Source: Cryptomeria japonica
Taxonomy: Eukaryota; Streptophyta; Pinopsida; Cupressales; Cupressaceae
Length of the DNA: 64,000 bases
Assembly (NCBI RefSeq): GCF_030272615.1
Contig: NC_081405.1
Span: 648,061,420 to 648,125,419, forward strand
Direction: 5' to 3'
Shown here: positions 12,061-23,287 of the stretch, piece after piece
Position numbering within the stretch: the stretch's first letter is position 1
How the letters are laid out: each line of letters begins with the position of its first letter
Position numbers and translations under genes: made by a program
Notes under the pieces: generated by a model
Told to the model about the DNA's origin: nothing
Databases searched by the model: none
What the model saw: the letters and a program-made list of their open reading frames with translations, nothing else

Positions 12061-12099
12061 TCCAAGAGAAAATCATGAAAGTGCAATAAAAAGAATATT

Positions 12100-12640
12100 C
12101 AGGTATTTGCAAGGAACAACTGAATATGGTTTATGGTACCCCAAAGATGATGAATTTAATTTATGTGCATATATAGATGTAGATTGGGCAGGTGATGTTG
12201 GTGACCAAAAGAGAATATCTGGTGGAGCATTATTTTTTTGGAAGAAGTTGGTTTCATGGATCAACAAGAAGCAGTCATGCATTTCTTTATCTACTATTGA
12301 AGCTGGATATGTTGCAACCACAACTAATTGCACTCAAGTTCTATGGATGAAGAAGATGTTGAAGGATATTCATGTGAGTTGTAATGATCTAGTTTTCATT
12401 CATTGTGATAACTCTAGAGCTATTACATATCAAAGAATCCATTATTTCACTCCAAGACTAAGCACATATCAATCAAGTATAACTTTTTGAAGGAAAAGGT
12501 GGAAGAAAAAGAAGCTAGATTGGTTTATATGAACACTAAAGAATAGATAGCAGACATCTTCACTAAACCTTTGTCCCAAGAATCATTTGAATATTTGAGA
12601 GACCAATTGGGGGTTTTTACCCCTTTGATAGAGACTTAAA
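12100..12640 (+). pseudogene. copia-1 RNase H
   Basis: RNase HI of copia type. Visible are LCAYIDVDWAGD (first Asp), STIEAGYVATT (Glu) and FIHCDNSRAI (Asp). The tail is shifted in frame after 12490 and contains the usual IADIFTKPL-like end, recognisable near 12545-12585 after a stop. This is the last Pol domain. Confidence 0.88.
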
Positions 12641-13035
12641 TAATGCAGATGTGCATCAGTTTGGTATGCATTATCAAATCTATCTTTTTCTCTAGATTGA
12701 TGAAATAATGCTACTACTCAGGGGGAGTAGTCAACCTTGAGATTTAGAGTTTTCATATTCCGTTTGATATCTATGACATATCTTTGGCATTATTGTCAAA
12801 TGGGGAGGAATATATGTGAAATGCCATTGCTATTTATTTTTCAGATTGATTGCACTCCTCAGGAGGAGTTTGGCCATATTTGGTGTTTTTATTTAGATTT
12901 GGTTCAAAGCTTCATTGCTATATCATTTTATGAGAGATTGTTGGTTGTTTTTCATAGAGGGAGACTTGTTTCGCATTTCTTGGCACTTGGATGTTTTTCA
13001 CATCTATTGTTGTCATCAATTCCAAAGGGGGAGAT
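12641..13035 (+). other. copia-1 3' untranslated region and polypurine tract
   Basis: Non-coding stretch between Pol and the 3' LTR. The polypurine tract AAAGGGGGAGA (13024-13034) directly precedes the LTR and would prime plus-strand synthesis. The open frame at 12737-13072 crosses into the LTR and shows no domain. Confidence 0.8.
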
Positions 13036-14224
13036 TATTGGCAATATGATGGAATTGATTGTGTTGCATTGATGTTTTGTCATTTATGTCAACACTAGCT
13101 ATTATGGTTGTTTACCGGCTTCTGGTAGAAGGATTGGATTGAGAATATTATCAGTTGATTGACACCGGTATGATCTGGATGATGGAATAAGTTTGTATGG
13201 ATGGTTCATATGCTTCTGAAGTATGTTTTAGTTAGTTGGTATTGGCTTGATGATCGAATACTATCTTATGTTCTAGTAAGCTTGCTTTGTAGGTTCGGTA
13301 AGGGTTTCACCGATAGAGCTTTATTGAAAATATTTGATGTAATGCATAAGTGGTGTTAATGTAGCTTCTAGAAGGGATTCAGGATGCTGATGGTGATTGT
13401 GTTTGTGTCTTGATTGATTAGTGTCATTCCCTTGGCATGTGTGAATCTAATTTAGGTTCGGTGCTATCTAGGTTATGGACTGGTTTCATGAAACGTGTTG
13501 GTGGATCCTTCTGATGCATTTTTGGGAAGTTTTATTGATTGGATGATATTTGTTTGGTCTTAGGTTGACATTCTTTATGATTTTATTTCAGGATTATGTA
13601 ATGAATCTATTGAAATATCATTTGGGTGGCCGACCTAATTGTTTAGGTCCAGGGCTTGTATAAATATTTGTAAGATCTCATTGTAGGTCATACAGGCAAG
13701 GAGAAAACAATGCAATCATCATTTGTGTAGAAGATTTGGTCAATCATAAGTGATCGATTTTGGTTTATGTAAGGTTATAGACCTCTGGTATTGAGCTTAA
13801 TCGGAACTCTAATCTAGCATGTTTGATGCTATTGCATGAAGTTCTTCTTTCTCGATTGTCTTCCAAATATTTTGAGGTGGTTGACCTCTTCTGTAGTCAA
13901 TGAGACTCCATTGTGATGAGCAGTGCACTCTAGGTAGTGTACCTTCCTATCTGTGTAGGCCCCTATTATAATCATATACTTTCTACAAAAGTATCATCTA
14001 ATTGTGGGTAGGGTTTCCCACCGTGGTTTTTCCCTTTACTAGGTTTTCCATGTACAAACCATGGTGTTATGTGTTATGGCTGCATGGTATTGATTCTCTA
14101 GTTTTCAATTATGCTTTAATTCTTTATTAGTTATTCTGGTAAAAGTTTTCAAGTGCTTTAATCACATAATCTATTAACAACTGATTCAACCCCCCCTCTT
14201 AGTTGTTCACTGGTTATCCTAATA
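13036..14224 (+). repeat. copia-1 3' LTR (1189 bp)
   Basis: Aligns end to end with the 5' LTR. The start reads TATTGG instead of TGTTGG and the end TAATA instead of TAACA, so both terminal dinucleotides have mutated. The target duplication ATATA follows directly. Confidence 0.92.
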
Positions 14225-14520
14225 ATATATACCTCCTTCTAATGGTTGGGTCGAGCTTAGTATGTAACAACTCTACATTTTTGTAAATAAGTGTGTTTAA
14301 TAGTCATTTTGAAAAACAATCACACAGAAAATATATTAGTCTATTGATAAGTATTAGATAACTTCATCACTATTTTATATGTCTATTCCTTGAAATATTG
14401 TGTCCTTTAGATAAATATATATCCATAATTCTCCCCAACATTAATACCCAATGCATCCAACCTTTACTTTAAATGGATAGAAGTGATATTTGGTTGCTAA
14501 TTTAGAGTAGTTTGTCCCCA
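14225..14520 (-). pseudogene. LINE ORF1 upstream remnant and flank
   Basis: Beyond the target duplication, the minus strand reads CYILSSTQPLEGGIYV into the 7190 side in the same frame. This resembles the stretch just before the zinc knuckle in plant LINE ORF1. Only about the first 45 bases are recognisable; a stop lies a few codons further upstream, and the rest up to 14520 has no clear coding content. Copia-2 cuts this DNA at 14526. Confidence 0.55.
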
Positions 14521-14525
14521 TCCTA

Positions 14526-16119
14526 TGTTAGTCCCAACCAGTGTTGAGAGGGGAGGGTTGAATCAACACTTCATCAAATTTTCACAGTTAAACTTTTAAC
14601 TTAAATCTGCATTCATCTAATATCCAACAATATACTTAATCACTGAAGTAAAATATGCAAGCATGAAAAGTTCACAATGAGACCAAGAATTTATCTCATG
14701 GAAACCCAAATGGGAGAAAACCACAGTGTGACTAGGAACTCACAAAAATTGTACTCTTCTAAAGTATGCCCGGTGAGGAGCCATCCTTGTTAGGAGATTA
14801 GAAAGACACTGTTAGGTGCCACCTGGTTAAGGGATTTTTCTCAAGGTTGGTTAGTGCCTCTAACTTGTTAAAGGTAGCCTGGTTAAAGGACTTAAGAACA
14901 TCAATTAAGATGTCACCCTGTTAAGGGATTTATGTTGCAGTGGTTAGAAAGCAATAGATGGATGATTTGTTGAATTAGCTACTGATACCCTAATTAGATA
15001 TCAATATGTATCACACTCAATCCACACTGGTAGTGTCTTCTTAGGACAACATTGGTTTTCTTCTTACACCTTTAGCTCTTCACTCAGTCGGTTGCTTGTC
15101 CCTCGGCACTGCACTCTGTTGATCCTCTAACCTTTGGCTCTCCACTCTACCAGTTCTTTTCCCTTTGTCTCTACACTCTGTCGATCTATCTCAAACTCAC
15201 TCTACTATGCTAAAACCTTTTAGCACTTTTTTTCTCTCTGCTCTTCACTTTGGATTGCCTTCAACAAGATCTTCTTGTTGCAAATTTCAGGATTGAAATT
15301 TTCTAAATGAACTCAAGAACACTTTATACATTTTCTGTTGACACTTTCAAGAATTCCCTCAATCAAAGCAATCATGGATTTTGGAAGATTTCAAATTAAA
15401 AAATATCCCACTCTTTCTTTGTGCGCCTTACAACAATTCTACCAAGTGTTCAACAAAATTTGCCACCGCTTCTTCCAAAGATAGTAATTTCTAGGTCGTG
15501 TTCAATCAATTAAGTGCAAACCAAAAATATGTCGGTAATCATGCTTGACTGCATGATAACTAAAGTTGACCTTACCAACAAGTGATTTGGTGTAGACACA
15601 AGCTCACCAACTCATCTTTTGCCACCACAACTGAATAACCGATCACCGCTCCGAAATTTATGTGGATCACCTATCTTCCTTCTTTCATACTAGTGTATCG
15701 GTATGCCACTGCACTTCTTTATTACCGAATCATCCTTTGATTGTCAATTTGTTGTGCTAGCATCAAGTCTCTTCCCTTGTTTTCCAATGTGATTTCAGTT
15801 TACATACAACTTCAATTTTTCTTGCCTGAGTCAACTTTTGTGACTTCATCATCATCAGAGTGACTGATCTTTCTGAATGACAGACTGGTTGGCTTAGTCT
15901 ATCTTTCCTTGAGCTGATTGAAACTTTGATCATTTGTTACTGATGTTATTTCCATGTGTTTGTAAGTCATCACTTTTTCTTACTGAAAGAACACCACTTT
16001 ACCTATACCACTTCACCGGTTAGTGTCTTCACCGATAAGTGTTGCACATCAATGACAAATCTTAGCACATATACTAGTTCTTTGGATTAACCGATTTTGT
16101 CAATACCAACAATCCCACA
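14526..16119 (-). repeat. copia-2 3' LTR (1594 bp)
   Basis: On the plus strand it runs from TGTTAGTCCCAACC to GTCAATACCAACAATCCCACA. It repeats at 20432-22052 with many substitutions. The TG...CA ends are intact in this copy. Confidence 0.92.
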
Positions 16120-16131
16120 ATCTCCCCCTTT
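16120..16131 (-). promoter_or_regulatory. copia-2 polypurine tract
   Basis: Minus strand AAAGGGGGAGAT immediately before the LTR start TGTGGG. This fixes the element's orientation. Confidence 0.88.
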
Positions 16132-16399
16132 GGAATTGATGGAAAACACATTAGAATCCGGCTAATTAGTTGCATGTTCTCTTACTTCCTTCATCTTTGT
16201 ACTAGTCTAGTCATTACTTCTACCCTGAGTAATGAATATATCACCCTGTCATTGGTAATACTTTGATGGAACAACTTCAACTCAATCACTCTAATCATAT
16301 CTCCCCCTTTGACAACAATTCCAAAAAGTCCTTTCTGTAAACTTACAAGACTGCTCCCTCTAACCAGAGTAGTCCACACTCATCAATCTACTCTCTTTT

Positions 16400-16960
16400 T
16401 AAAAAAAAAAAACTTGAAATCATACCAGATTGATGTAGAGCCCTGTTTGCTGACTTTACTAAATAGAGGGGCATAACCCCCAACTTACCTCTAAGATAGT
16501 CAAAGGTGTCCTTCTGTAGTGGCATAGTGAAGATATCAACCACCTTTTCTTTTGTTGGTATGTACTCCAATGTCACTTTCTTTTCTTGAACTTGTTCCCT
16601 TAGATAGTGATATTTGATGGCTATATGCTTCGTTTTGGATTGCATCACTGGGTTCTTGGATATGCCAATGGCACTAGTGTTGTCACATTGAATCACTACC
16701 AGTCCAACCACTTTTTCTTGTATTCCTTCCAGTAGTTGCTTGATCCAAACTATCTATGTACAGTTGATTGCAACAGCTACATACTCAGCCTCAACTGTTG
16801 ATTGAGATATGCAGTTTTGTTTCTTACTTGTCCAAGATACAATTTTGTCTCCTAGAAAGAATGCACCTCCACTAGTGCTCTTTCTGTCATCAATGTTCCC
16901 AACCCAATTTGAGTCAGTGAAGACACTTAAATTGAAGTCTCCCTTATGTGGATACTAGAG
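16400..16960 (-). pseudogene. copia-2 RNase H
   Basis: Minus-strand RNase HI. The first part (near 16950-16860) reads FTDSNWVGNIDDRKSTSGG, then STVEAEYVAVA (Glu), then VIQCDNTSAIGISKNP (Asp) and the conserved tail KTKHIAIKYHYLRE and LEYIPTKEKVVDIFT. One stop separates the two halves near 16755. The catalytic residues are largely present. Confidence 0.9.
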
Positions 16961-17936
16961 GCCATACTCATCAGTCACCTTTAGGTATCTGAATATTCTT
17001 TTGACTGCCACAATGTGAGTCCCTTTCAGATTTGCAAAAAATTTGGTAACCAAGCTAACATGTTGTGCTATGTCTAGTCTACTATGTACTGCATACGACA
17101 ACTTACCGATCATGGACCAGTAAAGTGTCTCATTCACTTATTCAACCTCACTATATTTAGATAGGTTGCAACATGTAACCATTGGAGTTCCAACATGTTT
17201 GCAATCTTCCATTCCAAAAGTTTTCAAATTTCCCTTATGTACTTAGTTTGACTGATGAAGATGCCATTCTTTAGTTGAGAGACTTGCAGGCCAATTAAAA
17301 ACTTTATCTCACCAATCATGGACATCTCAAATTCTTTCTTCATTTATTCTACAAAGCTTCTTCTCATCTCATCATCTCCCCCAATGATGATGTCATTTAC
17401 AAAGATCTCAACAATTAGGTGTTTTCCTTTAGCTCGACTCTTCAGATACAGGTTATTGTTATCACTGGTTCTTTTGAACCCTATGCTTAGTAGATATTAG
17501 TGTAACTTCTCATACGAAGCTCTCGATTCTTTTTCCAACCCATATAGAGCCTTCTACAACCTGCATACCATATTCCTTCCATCTTTAGATGCAAACCCTT
17601 CTAGTTGTTGTATGTATACTTCTTCCTCTAACACCCCATTTAAGAATTCTAATTTGACATCCATTTGGTAAACTTAAAAAAATTTATAAGCAGCATAGGC
17701 CAACAAAATTCTAACCCCTTCCAGCCTGGCCACCATGCAAAGGTTTCTCCATAGTCCAAACCTTCTTCTTGAGCATAGCCCTTACAAACCAATCTTGGTT
17801 TGTTTCTTATCACTTTACCAATTTTATCCATTTTATTTCTGAACACCCACTTGGTGCCTATTACATTTTTGTTTTCCGGTCTGGGCACTAGAGTCCATGT
17901 ATCATTTTTCTCAATTTGCTCCAGTTCCTCTTCCAT
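16955..17936 (-). pseudogene. copia-2 reverse transcriptase with altered active site
   Basis: Minus-strand RVT_2. N-terminal KNDTWTLVPRPENKNVIGTK and the segment ending YGETFA (17936-17749) are intact; the motif A region near 17660 is partly overwritten. The catalytic box reads FVNDIIIGG (17392-17403), with Asn for the first Asp. MSMIGEIKFLIGLQ and YWSMIGKLSYAVHSRLDIAQH follow. Stops interrupt it near 17660, 17335 and 17140. The Asn substitution alone would be expected to abolish polymerase activity. Confidence 0.9.
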
Positions 17937-17939
17937 GGC

Positions 17940-18645
17940 TTTGACCTAGTCATCATCTTTTAGAGCCTCCTTTGTTGTTTTGGGCTAAAAAATGGAGAGC
18001 ATACAACTATTCTCTCTTTCTCTTCTTCTAGTTAGAACTTTTGCATCCTTGTCATCGATGATATTTTCTATAGCGCGATTATTTCTGACATACTTATCCA
18101 ATACCAGTTCACTCCTCAAAGATTCTTCTATCGGTTGTGCAGGTTCTAATTAACAGGCTTCTTCATTAGCCACTTCAACAGGATCTTCTTCAATAGGTTC
18201 TACCAGTGCATTGTACTCAAACCCTTTATAGTCCTCTAGTTCACACTTACTATCTTGTTCATTTTTCTCAGAGTACTCATCTACTCTAACATTTGCACTT
18301 TCCACAATCTTACCGATCCTTTTGTTTAAACATCGGTATGCCTTACTTTTTGTTGATTAACCTAAGAAGGTTCTTTCATCAATCTTGGGATCAATTTTTC
18401 CAATGTACACATTTGTCTTGATATAGCACCTACTTCCAAATACTTTGAAATAACAAACATTAGGTGAGTATCCACTCCATAATTCATAGGGAGTTTTATT
18501 TGTCCCTTTCTTTACCTGTATCTAGTTCAAAGTGTATACAACAATGCTTATTGCTTCTCTCCAGAAGATATGGGGAATGTCCCTATGTATCATCAGTCCT
18601 TGCACAATCAATAAGAGTTATATTTCTTCTTTCAGCAACTCCATT
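17940..18645 (-). pseudogene. copia-2 integrase C-terminal part and linker
   Basis: Minus strand from the NGVAERRNITLID motif (catalytic Glu present, near 18640-18600) through the variable linker to RT. Many stops. The linker still shows Glu/Asp-rich composition. Open frames on the plus strand here (18464-18744) are shadows of the integrase. Confidence 0.75.
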
Positions 18646-19153
18646 CTACTGAGGTGTTCTGGGTGCAGACATTTGCCTCGTAATCCCCTGTTCCTCACAG
18701 TAATTCATGAACTCTTGAGAGGTGAACTCTCCTCCTCTATCTAATCTCAGACACTTCAAATTCTTACTTGTTCCTCTTTCTACTCGAGCCTTAAAAACCT
18801 TAAACATGTGAAAGGCTTCAAATTTTTCCTTCAAGAATACAACCCACATCATTCTTGAGAAGTCATCCACAAACAACATAAAATACCGGTCTCCATAGAA
18901 ACTCTTGGTTCTCGTGGGACCACACAAGTCTATATGAATTAAGTCTAGCACATTTTTCAAATGAAAAATTTTTACTGCTAAAGCTAGACCCGGCCAACTT
19001 TCCTAGTTGACACTCTTTGCACATAGCATTTTCAGGTTTCACTATGTCAGGCATACCTCTAACATATTTTGCCTTACTGACTTTTTCTATGCTATCAAAG
19101 TTAACATGACACAATATTTTGTGCCACAACCAACTGTCTTCAACCTTAGCCAT
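18646..19153 (-). pseudogene. copia-2 pre-integrase and integrase core
   Basis: Minus strand. The pre-integrase zinc finger has SWLWHKILCHVNFDS and the Cys pair MCKECQLGK. The integrase core follows after a frame change near 18955: LIHIDLCGPTRT (first Asp) and CLRLDRGGEFTS (second Asp). With the Glu in the next entry, the DDE triad is still encoded. Confidence 0.92.
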
Positions 19154-19266
19154 TAGACAACTATCTATGGTGGTGTCTAGATGAAACAGATTTCCTCTTG
19201 ACTATTTACCAGTGGCAATCAGACTTCCTGATTTATCACTTATTTTACATATTCCTTCATTGAAAT

Positions 19267-19740
19267 CTAACCTTTATTGTTAAGTTGTGCAACACTTAAC
19301 AAACTATATTTTAACCCTTCTACCCAATAGACATCATCACAATTTGTCTTATCATTCAGGGCTATAGACCCCTCCCCTTTTACCACACAAGGAGCATCAT
19401 TTCTAAATCTCACAGTTCCTCCATTGCAATCCTCCATGTTGAGGAATTTGTTTTTGTCACCGATCAATGCCATATATCCTTCCTCTATTTTGTCATCCTT
19501 GACTACCACAAATGCAATGCTATCTCCATCAGATCCTTCTAATTCTTCATCAATGACCCCTTCTTCTACAAGATAACACTCCTTCTTTCTCTTGTCCCTG
19601 TAGCCTTTGAAATTATCCTTCCTGTCTCTATCATTGTGAGAACATCTTGAAGCAATATGACCTATCTTATTACAGGACAACCACTTTAAGGGTAATTTAC
19701 CTTTGTAATTTCCTTTTCCTCTTGGCAATCTTCTTGTCAA
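19267..19740 (-). pseudogene. copia-2 zinc-knuckle end of gag and protease remnant lacking its active site
   Basis: Open minus-strand frame. The knuckle relic WLSCNKIGHIASRC has lost its first Cys. The protease is recognised by GGTVRFRNDAPCVVKGEGSI and VYWVEGLKYSLLSVAQL. The usual Asp-Ser-Gly active-site segment that should precede GDKNKF is absent: the frame runs from EEGYMALI straight into it without a stop, which points to an in-frame deletion. Copia-1 keeps this motif at the same place. Confidence 0.85.
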
Positions 19741-20370
19741 TAGATCTTCAATTTCATCTTTCTCCTGTTCCTCAAATAGAAGATTGTCCTTGGTGCATGC
19801 ATCATGGTGGCTTTGATGAGTCGAGAGTTACACTTACTATTCCCAAGGATCTGAGTTCCTGGATAGAAGAGACCCTTATGGCATATTGTGGTAGCCAGGT
19901 TCTCAGGATTTATCTAACCACATCATCCTCCTCAAGCTTTCCTCCAGCACTTTTAATAGAGTTTACTACATCCTTTATCCTCTTGCTATATTGCTCTATG
20001 TTTTCTCCTTCCTGCATCCTCATCTCATCATATTTTCCTCTCAGACTGTCTACTTTGGCCTTTTGAACATGAGGATCTCCCCCATAGACTGTCTTCATCT
20101 TATTCCATATCTTAAAATTTGTTTTCAAATCTTATACCTCAACAAACTCATTATCAGAAATAGTGCTAACTATCAGATCCATAGCAGCAGTATTATCTTT
20201 CCTTTCCTTGATTTGATCTAGATTAAGAGTCCTTGAAGGTTCATTATACTCTGTGATCACATGATTCTAGTAGTGTTCACCTAGAGATCTTAGATAAAGT
20301 TTCATTCTTCCTCACCATAAGGTGTAATTCTCTTTAGATAACTTAGGACCCTCCTTATGCATCATCTTGG
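19741..20370 (-). pseudogene. copia-2 gag
   Basis: Minus strand. It begins near 20370 with KLSKENYTLW (gag N-terminal motif). The best preserved part is 20128-19910 (UBN2 family): NFKIWNKMKTVYGGDPHVQK, RGKYDEMRMQEGENIEQYS and FNDVVN-like KDVVNSIKSAGG. Four or more stops break it. Confidence 0.85.
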
Positions 20371-20417
20371 ATATTTCCTTAAACTGATTAAGCTTCTTCT
20401 GATTCTAAGGACCTGAT

Positions 20418-20429
20418 GCTCTGATACCA
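20418..20429 (-). promoter_or_regulatory. copia-2 primer-binding site
   Basis: Minus strand TGGTATCAGAGC next to the 5' LTR end, complementary to initiator tRNA-Met. Confidence 0.92.
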
Positions 20430-20431
20430 TT

Positions 20432-22052
20432 TCTTATTCCCAACCAGTGCTGAGAGGGGAGGGGTGAATCAACACTTGATCAAATTTTCACAATTAGACT
20501 TTTAACTTAAATCTGCATTCATCTAATATATAACAATATACTTAATCACTGAAGTAAAATATGCAAGAATGAAAAGTTGACAATGACACCAAGAAGCTAT
20601 CTTGTGGAAACCCAAATGGGAGAAAACCACGATGTGAGTAGGAACTCACAAAATTTGTACTCCTTTGAAGTACAACCGGTGAGCAGTGATCCCTATTAGG
20701 AGATTACAAAGACACTGTTAGGTGCCACCTGGTTAAGGTATTTTTCTCAAGGTCCGTTAGTGGCTTTACCTTGTTAAAGGTAGCCTAGTCAAAGGACTTA
20801 AGAACATCAATTAATATGTCACACGATTAAGGGATTTTACAAAAGGGACCTATTAAAGTCCACCCAGTTAAGGGATTTATGTTGCAATGTTTAGAAAGCA
20901 ATAGATGGATGATCTATTGAATTAGCTACTGATAGCTTGATCAAATATCAATATGCATCACACTCAATCCATACCGGTTGTGCCTTCTCTGCACAACATC
21001 GGTTTTCTTCTTACACCTTCGGCTCTTCACCAAGTCAGTCACCTATCCCTCTGCACTACACTTTGTCAATTCTCTGACCTCTGGCTCTCCACTCTGTCAG
21101 TTCTTTGTCCTTCGGCTCTGCACTCTGCTAATCTAACTCAAACTCACTCTACTATGCTAAAACATTTTAGCACTTCTTTTCTCTCTACTCTTCACTTTGG
21201 ATCACCTTCAAAAAGACTTGCTTGTTGCAAATTTCATGATCAAAAATTTCTGAATGAACTCAAGAACACTTTATACATTTTCTACCGACACTTTCAGGCA
21301 TTTCCTCAATCAAAGAAATCATGGATTTTGGAAAATTTCAAATTCAAAAATATCCCACTATTTCTTTGTGCACCTTACAACAATTATGCCAAGTGTTCAA
21401 CAAAGTTTTCCACCGCATCTCTCAAAGATAGTTACTTCTAGGTCATGTTCAGTTAATTAAGTACAAACCAAAAAATCCATCGGTAATCATGCTTGATTGC
21501 ATGATAATTGAAGTTGACCTTACCAACATGTGATTTGGTGTAGACACAAGCTCACCAACTCATCTTTTTCCACCACAACTAAATAACCGATCACCGGTCC
21601 AAAATTTATGGTGATCACCTATCTTCCTTCTATCATACCAGTGTACTGGTATGCCACTACACTTTTTATTACCAGTTCATCCTTTGATTGCCAGTTTGTT
21701 GTGCTAGGATCAAGTCTCTTCCCTTGTTTGCCAATGTGATTCCGGTTTGCATACAACTTCAATTTTTCTTGCTTGAGTCACCTTTTGTGACTTCATCATC
21801 ATTAGAGTGACCGATCTTCCTGAATGATAGACTGGTTGGCTTAGTCTATCTTTCCTTGAGCTGATTGAACCTTTGATCATTCATTACCAATGTTGTTTCC
21901 ATGTCTTTGTAAGTCATCACTTTTGCTTACTGAAAGAACACCACTTCATCGGTTAGTGTCTTCACTGGTAAGTGTTGGAGATCAATGAAAAATCTTAGCA
22001 CATATACCAGTTCTCTAGATTAACCGGTTTTGTCAATGCCAACAATCCAATA
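20432..22052 (-). repeat. copia-2 5' LTR (1621 bp)
   Basis: Second copy of the 14526-16119 LTR. Both terminal dinucleotides have changed (TATTGG start and AATAAGA end on the minus strand). The flanking target copy is 22053-22057. Confidence 0.9.
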
Positions 22053-22057
22053 TCCTA

Positions 22058-22290
22058 GTCTCTTGTAGGAGACCTTACAAAATATTAAAAAAATAAGAGA
22101 GGATACCTGAAAATTGTTAATGATGTTAGTCTGAATTCTATAGACTGATGATGTCATGAATGTATATAGAATCTCTATGGTCCAAGGCCCTTATTTACAC
22201 TTTTATGCAGGACAATGCAACATCTGTGTATGCCCTTTTGGAGCTATAATAGTTGCATCTGAGCTCTATTATTTAATTTCATGTTATTGT
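22058..22290. other. Spacer between copia-2 and element E
   Basis: No gene. It opens with a small inverted repeat, GTCTC and GAGAC around TTGTAG (22058-22073). The DNA that was contiguous with it before E inserted resumes at 35517. Confidence 0.5.
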
Positions 22291-23287
22291 TGTTGGAATT
22301 GTGTTGTCATTGATGTCTACTAGTATAAGATGGCAACCGGTAAGGAAGAGTGTGTCATTCAACACAATGGCCATTAGAGTCACTAGCACACAAGCTAGTG
22401 TTTGACTTGTGTTGAAGAAATGGACAAGAGACTGATATGATATAACAACTGGTAAATGATAATATCTATAAGAGAGCAAGATGTTGGGCTGTTGATTGTG
22501 ATGAAGAGGGGGAATGTTACCAAAATCACATCAACAATGGAGGTGAAGTATGGGCAAGACACCAATATACTATGTGGATGTGAAACTATAGGACTCCCAC
22601 CTGATAAAGATGCAATCACCATTTGAAGAGATGACTGACAGTGAATGTGCCCAACTAGGTCACATATGTCTATTTGAAGAAATGTTGCTCAAACAAGGAA
22701 GCCACATTGGTGCATTGCAAGATGAAGATGACAAGGATCCACACCCACCGGTAAGTGGAGCTTATCTCCTATTATGCATGGAATGCATCATAGTTCTCAG
22801 AGATAAGATAAAATAGTTAAAGGCAAGTGTTTCTAGGCTCACACTAGATCAACAGGTGAAACACTAAGTTGCCTTAGGTACATGAGATTACAGATATGCA
22901 CCAGATCAGATAGGTATTCAATGATGAGTTGCCAGTACAGAGATTGAAGGATATGTTTGTCACTTTGACAAACTTATTCATAGGAGAACCGGTCTATAGA
23001 TGAAGAAGGCCAGTTTGAGTAGAAGTAGACAAATGGAGATTGGTGAAGGCTGATGACATGATGTCATCAATGTATTTACCGATAAGTATGTTCACTAATA
23101 ATGTTGACAAAGTACAGATGTAGAAGTCTCCCATCTGATGAAGATGTGAATAAGGTAGGTTGGCATGTGTGTTGACAGGTTTAGGTGCTCCACCGAAAGA
23201 GAAGCAAAGTGCAAGGTTGAAGGTAGACTAGTTAGGGTATAATCGATAGGGTCTATGAGTCAGTAGATGAACCCGGGTCTGTGGTTG

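Larger units (their letters stand above)
7191..14224 (+). mobile_element. copia-1: full-length Ty1/copia element nested in the LINE
   Basis: Complete element with two LTRs, primer-binding site, gag, protease, integrase, RT, RNase H and polypurine tract in copia order. It is flanked by the perfect 5-bp target duplication ATATA (7186-7190 and 14225-14229); the match can be extended to 7 bp because the site is an AT repeat. It sits inside LINE ORF1. Stops are scattered through the coding region, but the catalytic motifs of protease, integrase and RT are still readable, so decay is moderate. Confidence 0.95.
14526..22052 (-). mobile_element. copia-2: full-length Ty1/copia element
   Basis: Complete minus-strand element: 5' LTR on the right, primer site, gag, Pol, polypurine tract, and 3' LTR on the left. 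The 5-bp target duplication tccta is at 14521-14525 and 22053-22057. Domain order and motifs resemble copia-1, but the LTR sequences differ, so it is another family. Decay is heavier: the protease active site is missing and the RT active site is changed. Confidence 0.94.

Noticed and set aside
19647-20221. Plus-strand frames opposite copia-2 gag
   Set aside because: Antisense shadows; the minus strand carries the recognisable gag motifs.
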